Positions 33,528-41,872 of a stretch of 64,000 bases of DNA are shown piece by piece. The translations under genes and the position numbers were made by a program. Origin of the DNA: Paenibacillus alkalitolerans (GTDB lineage: Bacteria; Bacillota; Bacilli; Paenibacillales; YIM-B00363); NCBI RefSeq assembly GCF_016482785.1, contig NZ_JAEMXM010000002.1:487102-551101 (forward strand), written 5' to 3'. The notes under the pieces were generated by a model. It made no database searches, had not been told where the DNA came from, and saw only the letters and a program-made list of their open reading frames with translations. Each line of letters begins with the position of its first letter. Position 1 is the stretch's first letter.

Positions 33528-34140
33528 CTTTTCGCTCCTCCCCCCAACGTTGGTAAAGATCGTGCTCGACGCCCATGCTGTCCAGCACTTTGCCCACAAG
33601 GAAGCCGACCAGCTCGTCCACCGTTTGCGGACGGTGGTAAAAACCCGGCGTTGCTGGAACGATTCGCACACCCATCTGGGCAAGCGCGAGCATATTTTGC
33701 AAGTGAACGGCATGAAGCGGCGTCTCGCGCGGCACGATGACAAGCCTGCGCCCCTCTTTCAGAACGACGTCAGCCGCCCGTTCCAGCAAATTGTCGGAAA
33801 GGCCGTGGGCGATCGCCGCCAACGTACCCATCGAACATGGAACGATCGCCATGCCTTCGGTGCGGAACGACCCGCTCGCCACAGCGGCGCCGATGTCCGA
33901 TATCGGATAATATGCGTATGACCCGGAGTAACCTCCAAGCTGCTCGCGGAGCGTCGCTTCCCGGCGCGCGCTGTTCCAGCCGAGCTCCTCTTTAAGGACC
34001 CGCCAACCCGCATCGGTGACGACGAGATGAATATGGTACCCCAACCCCATCAACGCTTGGCACAGACGTACACCGTAGACGGCTCCGCTCGCTCCGGTAA
34101 TTCCGACGACCCAGCCTCTGTTCGTCTTCTCCCCGCTCAT
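33490..34140 (-). CDS. ubiX: UbiX-type flavin prenyltransferase
   Basis: 216 residues. It attaches a dimethylallyl group to FMN, making the cofactor for UbiD-type decarboxylases. The FMN-binding N-terminus GITGASGAVYGVRL is near 14, IVPCSMGTLAAIAHG near 95, and RRLVIVPRETPLHAVHL near 130. No ubiD or mqnL-like decarboxylase is in the window. The ATG at 34140 overlaps the ubiA stop. In this context it likely serves menaquinone synthesis. Confidence 0.9.
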   Translation of the reverse strand: MSGEKTNRGWVVGITGASGAVYGVRLCQALMGLGYHIHLVVTDAGWRVLKEELGWNSARREATLREQLGGYSGSYAYYPISDIGAAVASGSFRTEGMAIVPCSMGTLAAIAHGLSDNLLERAADVVLKEGRRLVIVPRETPLHAVHLQNMLALAQMGVRIVPATPGFYHRPQTVDELVGFLVGKVLDSMGVEHDLYQRWGEERKDGAEGNRERLET

Positions 34141-35006
34141 CGGACCACCAACACGTCAACGAGAGTGAACGTAAATACGACAATGCTGAGAATGCCGTTC
34201 ATCGTGAAGAACGCCGTATTTAGCTTCGACAAATCGTTCGGCTTCACAAGCATATGCTCGTAAAACAAGATCACATACGCCACAGCAAGGCCCGCCGCGT
34301 ACCACCATTGCAAATCCGCCAATCCCCATAACGCGATAAAGGCGGCCGCGGTGACGATATGGAACGCTTTGGCGATCGCCAAGGCGCCGCGGACGCCGAA
34401 TTTGGACGGAATCGAATGCAAGCCCTGGCTGCGGTCGAATTCGACGTCCTGACAGGCGTACAAAATATCGAAACCGGCGATCCAGAACGCCACCGCCGCG
34501 TAGAGCGCAAGAGCCGCAATGTCGAAAGCGCCCGTAACCGCAATCCAACCGCCGAGCGGTGCGAGTCCGATCGTCAATCCGAGCACGACATGGCAAAGCC
34601 AGGTAAATCTCTTTGTGTAAGAATAAAACGTAAGCAAAAACACGGCGATCGGCAGCAACCTCACACAAAGCGGGTTCAACTGTGACGCCGCGTAGAAAAG
34701 CAGTACGAAAGAAGCTACGATAAAGACAAGCACTTCTTTTTTGGACAAGAAGCCGGCCGGGATCGCTCGCATTGCGGTCCGCGGATTTTTGCCGTCAATG
34801 GCCGCGTCGACCACCCGGTTCAAACCCATGGCGGCGCTTCGCGCACCGATCATTGCGAGCGTCACCCACAATATTTGCTGCCAGGTCGGAAGCATGTCCG
34901 TCGTTACGACGGCTCCGAGCACCGCTCCCATAAAGGCGAAAGGCAGCGCAAACAGCGTATGTTCAAACTTGATCATTTCAAGAAAAATCTTACTTTTCCG
35001 CAGCAT
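34137..35006 (-). CDS. UbiA-family polyprenyltransferase (MqnP-like)
   Basis: 289 residues, integral membrane, about eight to nine helices. The two Asp-rich substrate motifs are LNRVVDAAIDGKNPRT near 62 and DILYACQDVEFDRSQG near 180. It transfers a polyprenyl chain to an aromatic acid. Because ubiX and mqnA follow, it is best read as the futalosine-pathway prenyltransferase rather than MenA, whose substrate is DHNA. Annotation as 4-hydroxybenzoate polyprenyltransferase is the usual alternative. It overlaps menG by 17 bases. Confidence 0.88.
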   Translation of the reverse strand: MLRKSKIFLEMIKFEHTLFALPFAFMGAVLGAVVTTDMLPTWQQILWVTLAMIGARSAAMGLNRVVDAAIDGKNPRTAMRAIPAGFLSKKEVLVFIVASFVLLFYAASQLNPLCVRLLPIAVFLLTFYSYTKRFTWLCHVVLGLTIGLAPLGGWIAVTGAFDIAALALYAAVAFWIAGFDILYACQDVEFDRSQGLHSIPSKFGVRGALAIAKAFHIVTAAAFIALWGLADLQWWYAAGLAVAYVILFYEHMLVKPNDLSKLNTAFFTMNGILSIVVFTFTLVDVLVVR

Positions 35007-35718
35007 GATCCGACCCCTTCGTTCCGATATGAAGCGCCGCGATTCCCAGGGTGAGCGGATAAGCTTGCACTTCCTTCAAGCCTGCGGCCGAAAACCGTTC
35101 CGCCAGTTGCTCTAGGTTGGGGAAGGCGACGAGGGATTCCGGCAGCCATTTATACTGGTCATGCCGTTTCGCAAACCATCTTCCAAGCAAAGGCAATATT
35201 TGTTCGAAATAAAAATAATAAAGAGAACGAAACGGTTCGCTTGACGGCTTAGACAATTCAAGACAAACGACTTTGCCGCCCGGCTTCACAACCCGGGTCA
35301 TCTCGGAAAGCACCCGGTCAATGTCGGGAACGTTCCGAAGACCAAAGCCTATTGTAGCATAATCGAATTGGTTATCGTCAAACGGCAATTGCATCGCATT
35401 GCCGTGAACGAGTGAAATTTGCCGTTGAAGACCGAGCTTCTCAATCTTTTGCCGGCCGTATTCCAGCATGTTCCTGCTGAAATCCAATCCGACGATGCTG
35501 CCGGTTCGGCTCGCCGACGCAAGCGATATCGTCCAATCGCAAGTGCCGCAGCACAGATCGATGGCGGATTGGCCTTCGCGGACGCTCATCTTGCGCATTG
35601 TAAACGCGCGCCATGCTTTATGGCGCCGAAAACTAAGCAGGTCGTTCATGAAATCGTATTTCGGAGCGATCGTTTCAAACACGGCATGGACATGTTGTTC
35701 TTTATTCGAAGCTTTCAC
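34990..35718 (-). CDS. menG: demethylmenaquinone methyltransferase
   Basis: 242 residues, UbiE/MenG family. Last step of menaquinone synthesis: C-methylation with S-adenosylmethionine. The SAM loop is DLCCGTCDWTISLA near 65, with FDYATIGFGLRNVPD near 130 and PGGKVVCLE near 155. I chose the GTG at 35718, since GAGGTG is six bases upstream and the KEQ.VH.VFE N-terminus fits B. subtilis; the ATG at 35742 lies inside hepS. Confidence 0.93.
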   Translation of the reverse strand: MKASNKEQHVHAVFETIAPKYDFMNDLLSFRRHKAWRAFTMRKMSVREGQSAIDLCCGTCDWTISLASASRTGSIVGLDFSRNMLEYGRQKIEKLGLQRQISLVHGNAMQLPFDDNQFDYATIGFGLRNVPDIDRVLSEMTRVVKPGGKVVCLELSKPSSEPFRSLYYFYFEQILPLLGRWFAKRHDQYKWLPESLVAFPNLEQLAERFSAAGLKEVQAYPLTLGIAALHIGTKGSDHAAEK

Positions 35719-35728
35719 CGCGCACACC

Positions 35729-36583
35729 TCATATCTCTTCAAGCACTTTAGCCGCCGGGCCGCGCGTCCGGAATTGCAGAAGCGGCTCGGCGATACCCGT
35801 CAATTCGGTCATTAACCGTTCCGAATCCAAATCTTGCAGCATCAGCTTCAGCTCGTTCACTTTCTCCTCCAGCATGCCGGAAAGCTGCGCCAATACGTCG
35901 TGCCTGCTGAGCATCTCCTGAAGCTCCCTTGCTCCGAAGGAGCCTGAAAGCAGCATATTGATCTCATCTTGTGATCCGTGCTGCAGCACATACCAATACG
36001 ACCAGCTGTTTATCACGTTATCGGGCCGGGTGCGCGACAAGTCGCCGATGAACAATTCGCATTCCGCGACCGTCCGAAGCAGGTTCGGCCAATATTTCCG
36101 GCACATTCCCTCCATCCAAGACGTAAAACTCAGAAACAGGTGCGTATTAACGTCCACGGTGGCGCGCACATACTCCTCCGCGCTTAGCAGCAGCTTCTTC
36201 GCTTTCGCGTACAGGCCCATCTTCATACGGTTCACTTCGCAAATCGAATTCGACAGCATGCTGATCGATTGCACGTTATTCGCCTGCGACAGCAGTTGAT
36301 AAAAGCGGCTGCTGAAATAATCGCCCGCCAACACCGTCATTTGCTGCCTGCGGCTCTTGTCGGACCGCTCGACGAGCTCATGCGTATCGAGCCCCAGCTG
36401 GGCAAGAGAAACCGCCAACGAGACTGCTTCGTTAAGGGAGCGGTCGGCGTCCGTACGGCCTCCGCCGTTGAGAAACGCGCGCAGCAACCGAGTTCGCATT
36501 TCGGGATATTCAGGCAAAGACATATGTTCCCGGATCATATCGTGATTCATAATTTTCAACGCCGCATCCGCAATTCCGTTCAT
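35729..36583 (-). CDS. hepS: heptaprenyl diphosphate synthase component 1
   Basis: 284 residues, all-helical, without Asp-rich motifs; it is the non-catalytic partner of HepT that sets chain length. Signs of the family include LPEYPEMRTRLLRAFL near 25 and ELVERSDKSRRQQMTVLAGDYFSSRFYQLL near 78-107. The call also rests on position: B. subtilis has mtrB-hepS-menG-hepT in this order. A 97-base gap separates it from the hypothetical gene upstream. Confidence 0.88.
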   Translation of the reverse strand: MNGIADAALKIMNHDMIREHMSLPEYPEMRTRLLRAFLNGGGRTDADRSLNEAVSLAVSLAQLGLDTHELVERSDKSRRQQMTVLAGDYFSSRFYQLLSQANNVQSISMLSNSICEVNRMKMGLYAKAKKLLLSAEEYVRATVDVNTHLFLSFTSWMEGMCRKYWPNLLRTVAECELFIGDLSRTRPDNVINSWSYWYVLQHGSQDEINMLLSGSFGARELQEMLSRHDVLAQLSGMLEEKVNELKLMLQDLDSERLMTELTGIAEPLLQFRTRGPAAKVLEEI

Positions 36584-36680
36584 GTAAACGCACAGACCTC
36601 CGATAGTTCAAACAGCTCATTTTTTCCGTCAATTTTCGCTATTATATCATATCGGCCGCAAGCGCGCACGGTCGGGCGTT

Positions 36681-37235
36681 CTATTGTGTACCGTTCAAGC
36701 TCCTCCAGCGCTCAGTCGTTCTAAGCTTAAGCTTGCTGCCGAACCACTCCTCCGCATTGCGTTCCCCTTCCCGAAGATCGGCAAGCTCCTCTTCCGTAAA
36801 ATCCGATTTGCCTGCGGTAAGCGCCAACAGGAGCGTCTTGTTGGACGCGTCTTCCTCTTCCCCATCCTTCTCAAGCACTCTGACGAACACGCGGGCAATA
36901 TTGTCCGCTTCGGCGAGTCCAAGCTTTGCAAGAGCCGCGATGTCGGAAGTTACGGCCTTCGCCTCGCGGCCGCCCGGGTCGATTTCCAAATCGACCTCAA
37001 GCCATCTGTTGCCGATGTTTACCCTGCGAATATCCGCGTGAAGACGCAAAGCGATCAATTCGTCCACAATCGTCTCTTCCGTGATCGTCCGCGTTTCCGC
37101 GTTGCGAAACACAACCATGGGCTCGCCGCCCGGCTTCGTTACGTTCGGGTCCAAATCCGCAACCCATGAAATGGTTAAGGCGATTCCCGTCGATAAAAGC
37201 AAAGCGACGCAAATTCTTACAATCGGCGCCGGCAT
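36681..37235 (-). CDS. unrecognised exported or membrane-anchored protein, 184 residues
   Basis: It starts with a basic-hydrophobic signal anchor (PIVRICVALLLSTGIALTISWVA, about residues 3-25). The remaining 160 residues are a soluble mixed alpha/beta domain, with VVFRNAETRTITEETIVDELIALRL and a YtxH-unrelated acidic tail (FTEEELADLREGERNAEEWFG). I do not know the family. ATG 37235 has GGAGG upstream; the longer frame to 37277 overlaps the mtrB terminator. It may share a transcript with hepS, which follows by 97 bases. Confidence 0.7.
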   Translation of the reverse strand: MPAPIVRICVALLLSTGIALTISWVADLDPNVTKPGGEPMVVFRNAETRTITEETIVDELIALRLHADIRRVNIGNRWLEVDLEIDPGGREAKAVTSDIAALAKLGLAEADNIARVFVRVLEKDGEEEDASNKTLLLALTAGKSDFTEEELADLREGERNAEEWFGSKLKLRTTERWRSLNGTQ

Positions 37236-37276
37236 AAGAGCCACCTCCGCTGAAGGCTGTATACATACATTGTACA

Positions 37277-37302
37277 AAATAAAAAAGCAGGCTATGCCTG
37301 CT
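37277..37302 (-). terminator. intrinsic terminator of mtrB
   Basis: Minus strand: AGCAGGC / GCCTGCT stem with a 3-base loop, then TTTTTTATTTT. It lies 14 bases after the mtrB stop. Confidence 0.9.
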
Positions 37303-37315
37303 CCGGAGACGGACT

Positions 37316-37543
37316 TTAGGATTCCGTATCGATCGTGCCGAATTTCGTCATGATGACCGCTTTCCCTCTGATTTTCACTGCGGATGTGTGGTCGGTGAAT
37401 TGGGCGATCATCACTTCTCCTTTGTCCAACTTTTCCGTATGATGGAATTTGGTGTCGGCGCCACGCGTCAGACCGATGACGTGCACGCCGTTTTCTTTCG
37501 CCTTTATAACAAAATAATCGTTTCCGTTCCCGCTAGCGTCCAT
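37316..37543 (-). CDS. mtrB: TRAP, trp RNA-binding attenuation protein
   Basis: 75 residues, the standard TRAP length. In Bacillus, TRAP forms an 11-subunit ring that binds tryptophan between subunits and then wraps (G/U)AG repeats around its outer face. Visible are [20 protein letters not shown] near 9-28, with the Gly and Thr of the tryptophan pocket, and the RNA-contact KIRGK segment near 58-62 plus the EKLD loop. ATG 37543 has GGGAGG upstream. In B. subtilis mtrB follows mtrA/folE; here it stands alone after tRNA-Pro and has its own terminator. Its target site is at 26929-26980. Confidence 0.95.
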   Translation of the reverse strand: MDASGNGNDYFVIKAKENGVHVIGLTRGADTKFHHTEKLDKGEVMIAQFTDHTSAVKIRGKAVIMTKFGTIDTES

Positions 37544-37569
37544 TGGTTTACCTCCCTGCGTACAAAGAA

Positions 37570-37596
37570 AGAGACATCGGCATTGACGATGTCTCT
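37570..37596 (-). terminator. terminator of tRNA-Pro
   Basis: Minus strand: AGAGACATCG / CGATGTCTCT perfect 10-bp stem with a 7-base loop, then TTCTTTG. It lies ten bases past the tRNA 3' end and 27 before mtrB. Confidence 0.7.
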
Positions 37597-37605
37597 GTCA
37601 AGATA

Positions 37606-37679
37606 TCGGAGTAACAGGATTCGAACCTGCGACCTCACCCACCCCAAGGGTGCGCGCTACCGGGCTGCGCCATACCCCG
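37606..37679 (-). tRNA. tRNA-Pro (anticodon GGG)
   Basis: A full cloverleaf folds on the minus strand: acceptor CGGGGTA/TACTCCG (one G-U), D arm GCGC/GCGC with GG in the loop, anticodon arm CACCC-TTGGGGT-GGGTG giving GGG at 34-36, a five-base variable loop, and T arm GCAGG-TTCGAAT-CCTGT. The discriminator base is A and no CCA is encoded, so the CCA enzyme in this window is needed. It reads CCC and CCU codons. Confidence 0.95.
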
Positions 37680-37754
37680 ATGATCAAAATGTGTGACAAA
37701 GACCATTATAGAACCGTTCAAGGAGATTGTAAAGATTCACTTCATTACGAAAGG

Positions 37755-37787
37755 GGCCGCGAACGGGTAATCTCCTCGTCCACGGCC
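37755..37787 (-). terminator. candidate terminator of hup
   Basis: Minus strand: an 11-pair stem (GGCCGTGGACG with its partner, two G-U pairs) and 10-base loop, followed only by CCTTTCG. The weak T-run makes it less certain. Confidence 0.4.
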
Positions 37788-37812
37788 TCTCCTCAACCCT
37801 ATGTATAAAGGC

Positions 37813-38085
37813 TTACTTAATTCCTTCTTTAAGCGCTTTGCCCGGTTTGAATGCAGGAACTTTGCTTGCAGGGATGTCGATTTCCTCCCCGGTTTGCGGG
37901 TTCCGTCCTTTGCGTGCGGTGCGCTCGCGAACTTCAAAGTTGCCGAAGCCAACCAATTGCACTTTATCGCCGTTCTGCAATGCGTCCGCAATCGTGTCGA
38001 ACACTGCTTCCACAACGGACGTTACGTCCTTCTTGGACAGCTCAGTCGATTCGGCGACTTTCGCAATAAGCTCGGATTTGTTCAT
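37813..38085 (-). CDS. hup: HU-family DNA-binding protein
   Basis: 90 residues (hbs in B. subtilis). A histone-like dimer that bends DNA, abundant and non-specific. It has [20 protein letters not shown] at the start, the signature [21 protein letters not shown] near 46-66, and the beta-arm Pro in [12 protein letters not shown]. The ATG at 38085 has GGAGG eight bases upstream; three codons farther upstream are not used. The order spoIVA-hup is as in Bacillus. Confidence 0.96.
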   Translation of the reverse strand: MNKSELIAKVAESTELSKKDVTSVVEAVFDTIADALQNGDKVQLVGFGNFEVRERTARKGRNPQTGEEIDIPASKVPAFKPGKALKEGIK

Positions 38086-38309
38086 TCCTCTCACCTCCCT
38101 GATGAAGAAAAAATCGTATTACTCCTTGTGTTTACGTTTTCTTGCGAGAATATACATTCATTCTTTTGAAAACGTTCACGTTTTCCGAAATTTCCCTCGG
38201 ATAAATACGACAAACCTATAGTAATACATCTTTGATGGGCTTTGCAAGTGTTTGTAGCCGAAGGTCGCGATTTAAGCGTGTTTATCCTGAAACTTGCCGC
38301 AAACCAAAA

Positions 38310-38342
38310 TGCAGCCCTCTTCGAACATTAGAAGGGGCTGCA
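38310..38342 (-). terminator. terminator of spoIVA
   Basis: TGCAGCCC / GGGCTGCA stem with further inner pairing (CTTC/GAAG); T-runs follow on both strands (T4 on the minus, T7 on the plus), so it could act in both directions. It lies 22 bases after the spoIVA stop. Confidence 0.75.
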
Positions 38343-38364
38343 TTTTTTTATGATGATTGCCTTG

Positions 38365-39843
38365 TTACAAAATAATTGCGATGAGACCGCCGGAGCCTTC
38401 GTTGATAATGCGCGCCAGCGTCTCCTGAAGCTTGTAGCGGGCATTGTCCGGCATCATGGCAATCTTCCCTTGTATGCCTTCGCGAACGATGGAATGGAGT
38501 GAGCGGCCGAAAATATCGGATTCCCAAATCTTCACAGGATTTTCTTCGAAATCTTGCATCAGATAGCGAACCAATTCTTCACTTTGCTTCTCCGTGCCGA
38601 TAATCGGTGCGAATTCGCTCTCCACGTCTACGCGAATCATATGAATCGACGGCGCCGTCGCTTTCAAACGCACACCGAAACGGGACCCTTGACGAATGAG
38701 CTCCGGCTCGTCGAGCGCCATCTCCTCGAGGGAGGGAGCAGCGATACCGTAGCCGGTCGATTTCACCATCTCCAGCGCGTCCGAGAAGCGGTCATACTCG
38801 CGCTTGGCGTGCGTAAATTCGACCATCATTTGGAGCAGGTGATCTTTCCCCCGAATTTCGGTGCCGACGATTTCCATGAGAATCTTGTCATATAACTCAT
38901 CCGGCGCATACAAGTCGATCTCGGCGACCCCTTGACCCATATTCATACCGGACAACCCGGCCCTGTCGATAAAGTCGTACTCGCTGAACTGGCCGACGAC
39001 ACGGTCGACGTCGCGCAGGCGGCGAATGTCCTGTACCGTTTCCCGAACCGACTTCTCAAAGCTGGAACGCAGCCAATGACGCTCGTCGAGCACCATGACC
39101 CAGCTCGGCAAGTTTACGTTCACTTCGTGCACCGGGAACTCATAGAGCACTTCGCGCAAGCAGGCGTAAATTTCGTCTTCCGTCATCGTAGCGACGCTAA
39201 GCGACATTACCGGGATATCGTATTTTTCCGCAAGCTCGCTTCGCAAAGCCAACGTTTCCGGACTGCGCGGCTTAGTCGAGTTGATGATCATGATGAACGG
39301 CTTGCCGACTTCCTTCAGTTCGTTAACAACGCGTTCCTCCGCATCCACGTACGAGTTGCGCGCAATATCGGAGATGCTCCCGTCAGTCGTGACGACGACG
39401 CCGAGCGTGGAATGCTCTTGGATCACTTTGCGCGTGCCGATTTCGGCCGCTTCCTGGAACGGAATCGGATCTTCGAACCACGGAGTGGAAATCATGCGCG
39501 GTCCGTTCTCGTCTTCATAACCTTTCGCGCCTTCTACGGCATACCCGACGCAGTCGACCATGCGAACGTTCACTTCCAAACCTTCCGCTACCCGGACACG
39601 AACGGCTTGATTCGGAACGAACTTCGGCTCCGTCGTCATAATGGTTTTGCCTGCCGCGCTTTGCGGCAGCTCGTCGATCGCTCGGGCACGCTCGGATTCG
39701 TTGGGGATGTTCGGCAGGACGACCGCTTCCATAAACCGCTTAATGAAGGTCGATTTGCCTGTACGGACCGCGCCCACGACCCCTAGATATATGTCGCCGC
39801 CCGTGCGCTCCGCGATGTCCTTGAAGATATCGACTTTTTCCAA
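38365..39843 (-). CDS. spoIVA: stage IV sporulation protein A, spore coat basement-layer ATPase
   Basis: 492 residues, family length. SpoIVA polymerises on the forespore surface using ATP and anchors the coat. The Walker A loop GAVRTGKST is near 22-30, with the Walker B-like DCVGYAVEGAKGYEDENG near 97-114, NSTKP near 190, and the conserved C-terminal SpoVM-contact region ending GGLIAIIL. The start is a TTG at 39843 with GGAGG eight bases upstream; it matches the family's EKVDIFKDIAERTGGDIYLG. A sigma-E promoter lies about 200 bases upstream. Confidence 0.96.
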   Translation of the reverse strand: MEKVDIFKDIAERTGGDIYLGVVGAVRTGKSTFIKRFMEAVVLPNIPNESERARAIDELPQSAAGKTIMTTEPKFVPNQAVRVRVAEGLEVNVRMVDCVGYAVEGAKGYEDENGPRMISTPWFEDPIPFQEAAEIGTRKVIQEHSTLGVVVTTDGSISDIARNSYVDAEERVVNELKEVGKPFIMIINSTKPRSPETLALRSELAEKYDIPVMSLSVATMTEDEIYACLREVLYEFPVHEVNVNLPSWVMVLDERHWLRSSFEKSVRETVQDIRRLRDVDRVVGQFSEYDFIDRAGLSGMNMGQGVAEIDLYAPDELYDKILMEIVGTEIRGKDHLLQMMVEFTHAKREYDRFSDALEMVKSTGYGIAAPSLEEMALDEPELIRQGSRFGVRLKATAPSIHMIRVDVESEFAPIIGTEKQSEELVRYLMQDFEENPVKIWESDIFGRSLHSIVREGIQGKIAMMPDNARYKLQETLARIINEGSGGLIAIIL

Positions 39844-40044
39844 TGAGATCTCCTCCCATACAAAGTAGTTTTCGTCATGAGGATGTCGCCGTACGCCGCT
39901 CTTGGCTGGGCCTGTGAGACGACGGAACTCGTACATTCATTTGGACTAGTAACAATATATGTACCGTGACAGCCGATATGACTTCTTTTTACCGCTAATC
40001 TCGCTTTTATTGCCTCCAAGAAGATTTAAACGCACTCAAATTAA

Positions 40045-40073
40045 GATGTATGATGGAGATGCAAGGAATATGC
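40045..40073 (-). promoter_or_regulatory. sigma-E-type promoter of spoIVA
   Basis: Minus strand: GCATATT (40073-40067) fits the sigma-E -35 KMATATT exactly, and CATACATC (40052-40045) fits the -10 CATACAHT in 7 of 8 bases, with a 14-base spacer. spoIVA is transcribed by sigma-E in B. subtilis. The remaining 39844-40044 gap appears empty of ORFs. Confidence 0.8.
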
Positions 40074-40113
40074 AGAGTGTCCCGTTGAAAATTGAATCAG
40101 CCGTCCTTTACAT

Positions 40114-40148
40114 AAAAAAAGCCGGCGGCTTTATCAGCCTTCGGCTTT
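40114..40148 (-). terminator. terminator of the YphF-like lipoprotein gene
   Basis: Minus strand: AAAGCCG / CGGCTTT stem, then more T to make T7. It lies 11 bases after the lipoprotein stop codon. Confidence 0.8.
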
Positions 40149-40158
40149 ACCCATACCG

Positions 40159-40911
40159 TTATTGTTTTACCGGATCGCCGGTCACCACCGGCTGTCCGTC
40201 TCTCCACACATAAGGAAACGAACGCACCGGTACGAAGTGGGAGCCGGAAACAAGCACCTCGCGCAAATCCATCTTCGGATCGGGAGAGTCGATTCCCTGC
40301 TTCTGGAGGGCGCCCATCACTTCCATTCCGTAATCGATCGCTATGCGCCCCGACTCCTGCAGCACGAACGGCAAGTAATTGTTCGAGTACATGCTCCGGA
40401 CTTGAATCGCATCCATATCGAGCGCTTTAAAATCGACGGCGTGAAAGCCGTCCGAGAGCCTAGCCCCCAAGGGCAGCTTACCGCCATTTGCCCGGGCATA
40501 TTCCGCTACCGTCCGTTCAAGATCGGCCGCGGTTTGAAACGCAACGAGATCCATCAGCTTTACTTTGGGCTCCGTTTCGACATCCACCAAGACATAATAA
40601 TAATTTCCGCCGCTCTCGAACGCGTTCTTAGGAATGCCGCTCAAATACTTCGACTCCACGAGCTTCCGAAGGTCGATTATATATTTTTCATAAATAGGGG
40701 TACTTTCATCGCTGTTTTTAATGGGCGGCAGCTTCCGGTTCTTCACGTATTCATCAACAGCGCCTTGAACTCGGCCGATTTCCTCGCGAACGACGGCCGG
40801 ATTGGCGGTCTGCCGTTCAAGCTCCGTTTGATACATGCAACCGCTTAACAGCATTGGAATCATGAAAAGCAACAATATTTGCCGTCCGAACCGGCGCAAT
40901 AACGTCACCAT
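40159..40911 (-). CDS. YphF-like lipoprotein
   Basis: 250 residues. Signal peptide with lipobox LLSGC near residues 18-22, then a soluble extracellular domain (QGAVDEYVKNRKLPPIKNSD, YVLVDVETEPKVKL). Its position between spoIVA and the DUF2768/gpsA group matches B. subtilis yphF, a lipoprotein of unknown role. The ATG at 40911 has GGAGGAGG upstream and overlaps the ferredoxin gene by seven bases. Confidence 0.75.
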   Translation of the reverse strand: MVTLLRRFGRQILLLFMIPMLLSGCMYQTELERQTANPAVVREEIGRVQGAVDEYVKNRKLPPIKNSDESTPIYEKYIIDLRKLVESKYLSGIPKNAFESGGNYYYVLVDVETEPKVKLMDLVAFQTAADLERTVAEYARANGGKLPLGARLSDGFHAVDFKALDMDAIQVRSMYSNNYLPFVLQESGRIAIDYGMEVMGALQKQGIDSPDPKMDLREVLVSGSHFVPVRSFPYVWRDGQPVVTGDPVKQ

Positions 40912-41243
40912 AACGTATCCTCCTCCTGTTGCTCCAACCGGCGCCTTATAGCAGCTTTGAGGGGATCTTCCGGAACATGGATGACCGAATCTCCTTGCAA
41001 TACGGCTTGACAGGCAAGACGCACTCCTTCTTCCGCCAACGGGCCGAGCTTCAGCCTTTCCTTCGGCTGCATCGTCATGATCCGCGAGTTCGGTTCGGCC
41101 GTAACTTTGCACATCAAACAAGCGGCCGTTCCGCCGCAGCGGGAGCGGATGAAAACTCCGGCTTTTCTTGCCGCGCTTAATACAGTCGTACCCGGACGCA
41201 CCTTAATGGTGCGGTTATGGGGACGAAACGTCACATCAGCCAT
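40905..41243 (-). CDS. [2Fe-2S] ferredoxin with C-x5-C-x2-C spacing
   Basis: 112 residues. Ligands: the core is CGGTAACLMC (C-x5-C-x2-C) near 36-45, with the fourth Cys in VRLACQA near 77. The C-x5-C-x2-C spacing is the adrenodoxin/bacterial type, not the plant type. It has a basic C-terminal tail. It would carry electrons at low potential to an unknown partner. A two-base gap separates it from the nucleotidyltransferase-like gene; the lipoprotein gene overlaps its end. Confidence 0.85.
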   Translation of the reverse strand: MADVTFRPHNRTIKVRPGTTVLSAARKAGVFIRSRCGGTAACLMCKVTAEPNSRIMTMQPKERLKLGPLAEEGVRLACQAVLQGDSVIHVPEDPLKAAIRRRLEQQEEDTLW

Positions 41244-41244
41244 T

Positions 41245-41859
41245 TCATTCCGCCCCTCCGTTTAGTTCTGTAAGCGATACGCCGAGCAATGCCGCGATCC
41301 GCTCCCGCCAAACACGGCCGAAACGGTTTCCGCGAAGGAGCGCTTTCACCGCCGGGAGGTGATCCGGCAAGGCGGTACGCATGCGGTCGGCGATCGACAC
41401 GTAGCGGTCGGACCGATCGCGGAGCAAATTAAACAGCAGCTCGTGTGCAAGCGGCATGAGCCGCAACGTACGGCCTTCCATTGTAATTTCCGGAGCGTGC
41501 GCCTCCATCTGTTCACGAATTCGAACGCGGTAAGACGCTTCCGCCACATCGACTTGAAAACCGGCCACCAACTCAAGCGTAACACCGCATAGCAAATAAT
41601 GCGATAATGTCGAGCTGTATTTGTCGGTCCGGCTGTATTCCGGATTGTCCAGCGCCAGCGGAGCAAGCAATGAATGAACGGACAAAGCCGGCTCGTCCGT
41701 GTAAACGTCAAGATCGCGGGGCACGGCGGAAAGCGCCACCCCTTGCAAAAGAAGCCCGCTGCTGCCTCCGACCAGCCACGGCTCCGCGCAGCCGGAAAGA
41801 CGTTCGGCAAGAGACGTTAATGCTTGTTTCAGCGGTTGAGGAACGTTCACGTTAAGCAT
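41245..41859 (-). CDS. nucleotidyltransferase-like protein, 204 residues
   Basis: The N-terminal third has a minimal nucleotidyltransferase pattern: WLVGGSSGLLLQG near 28-40, then PRDLDVYTDE near 47-56, like the GG[S]x9-13D[V]D[V] signature. The rest is helical (MPLAHELLFNLLRDRSDRYVSIADRM). It resembles proteins that act on tRNA or as toxin-antitoxin nucleotidyltransferases, but no partner toxin gene is next to it, and the two neighbours are ferredoxins. I do not assign a function. Confidence 0.6.
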   Translation of the reverse strand: MLNVNVPQPLKQALTSLAERLSGCAEPWLVGGSSGLLLQGVALSAVPRDLDVYTDEPALSVHSLLAPLALDNPEYSRTDKYSSTLSHYLLCGVTLELVAGFQVDVAEASYRVRIREQMEAHAPEITMEGRTLRLMPLAHELLFNLLRDRSDRYVSIADRMRTALPDHLPAVKALLRGNRFGRVWRERIAALLGVSLTELNGGAE

Positions 41860-41872
41860 CGTCTCCTTACCG

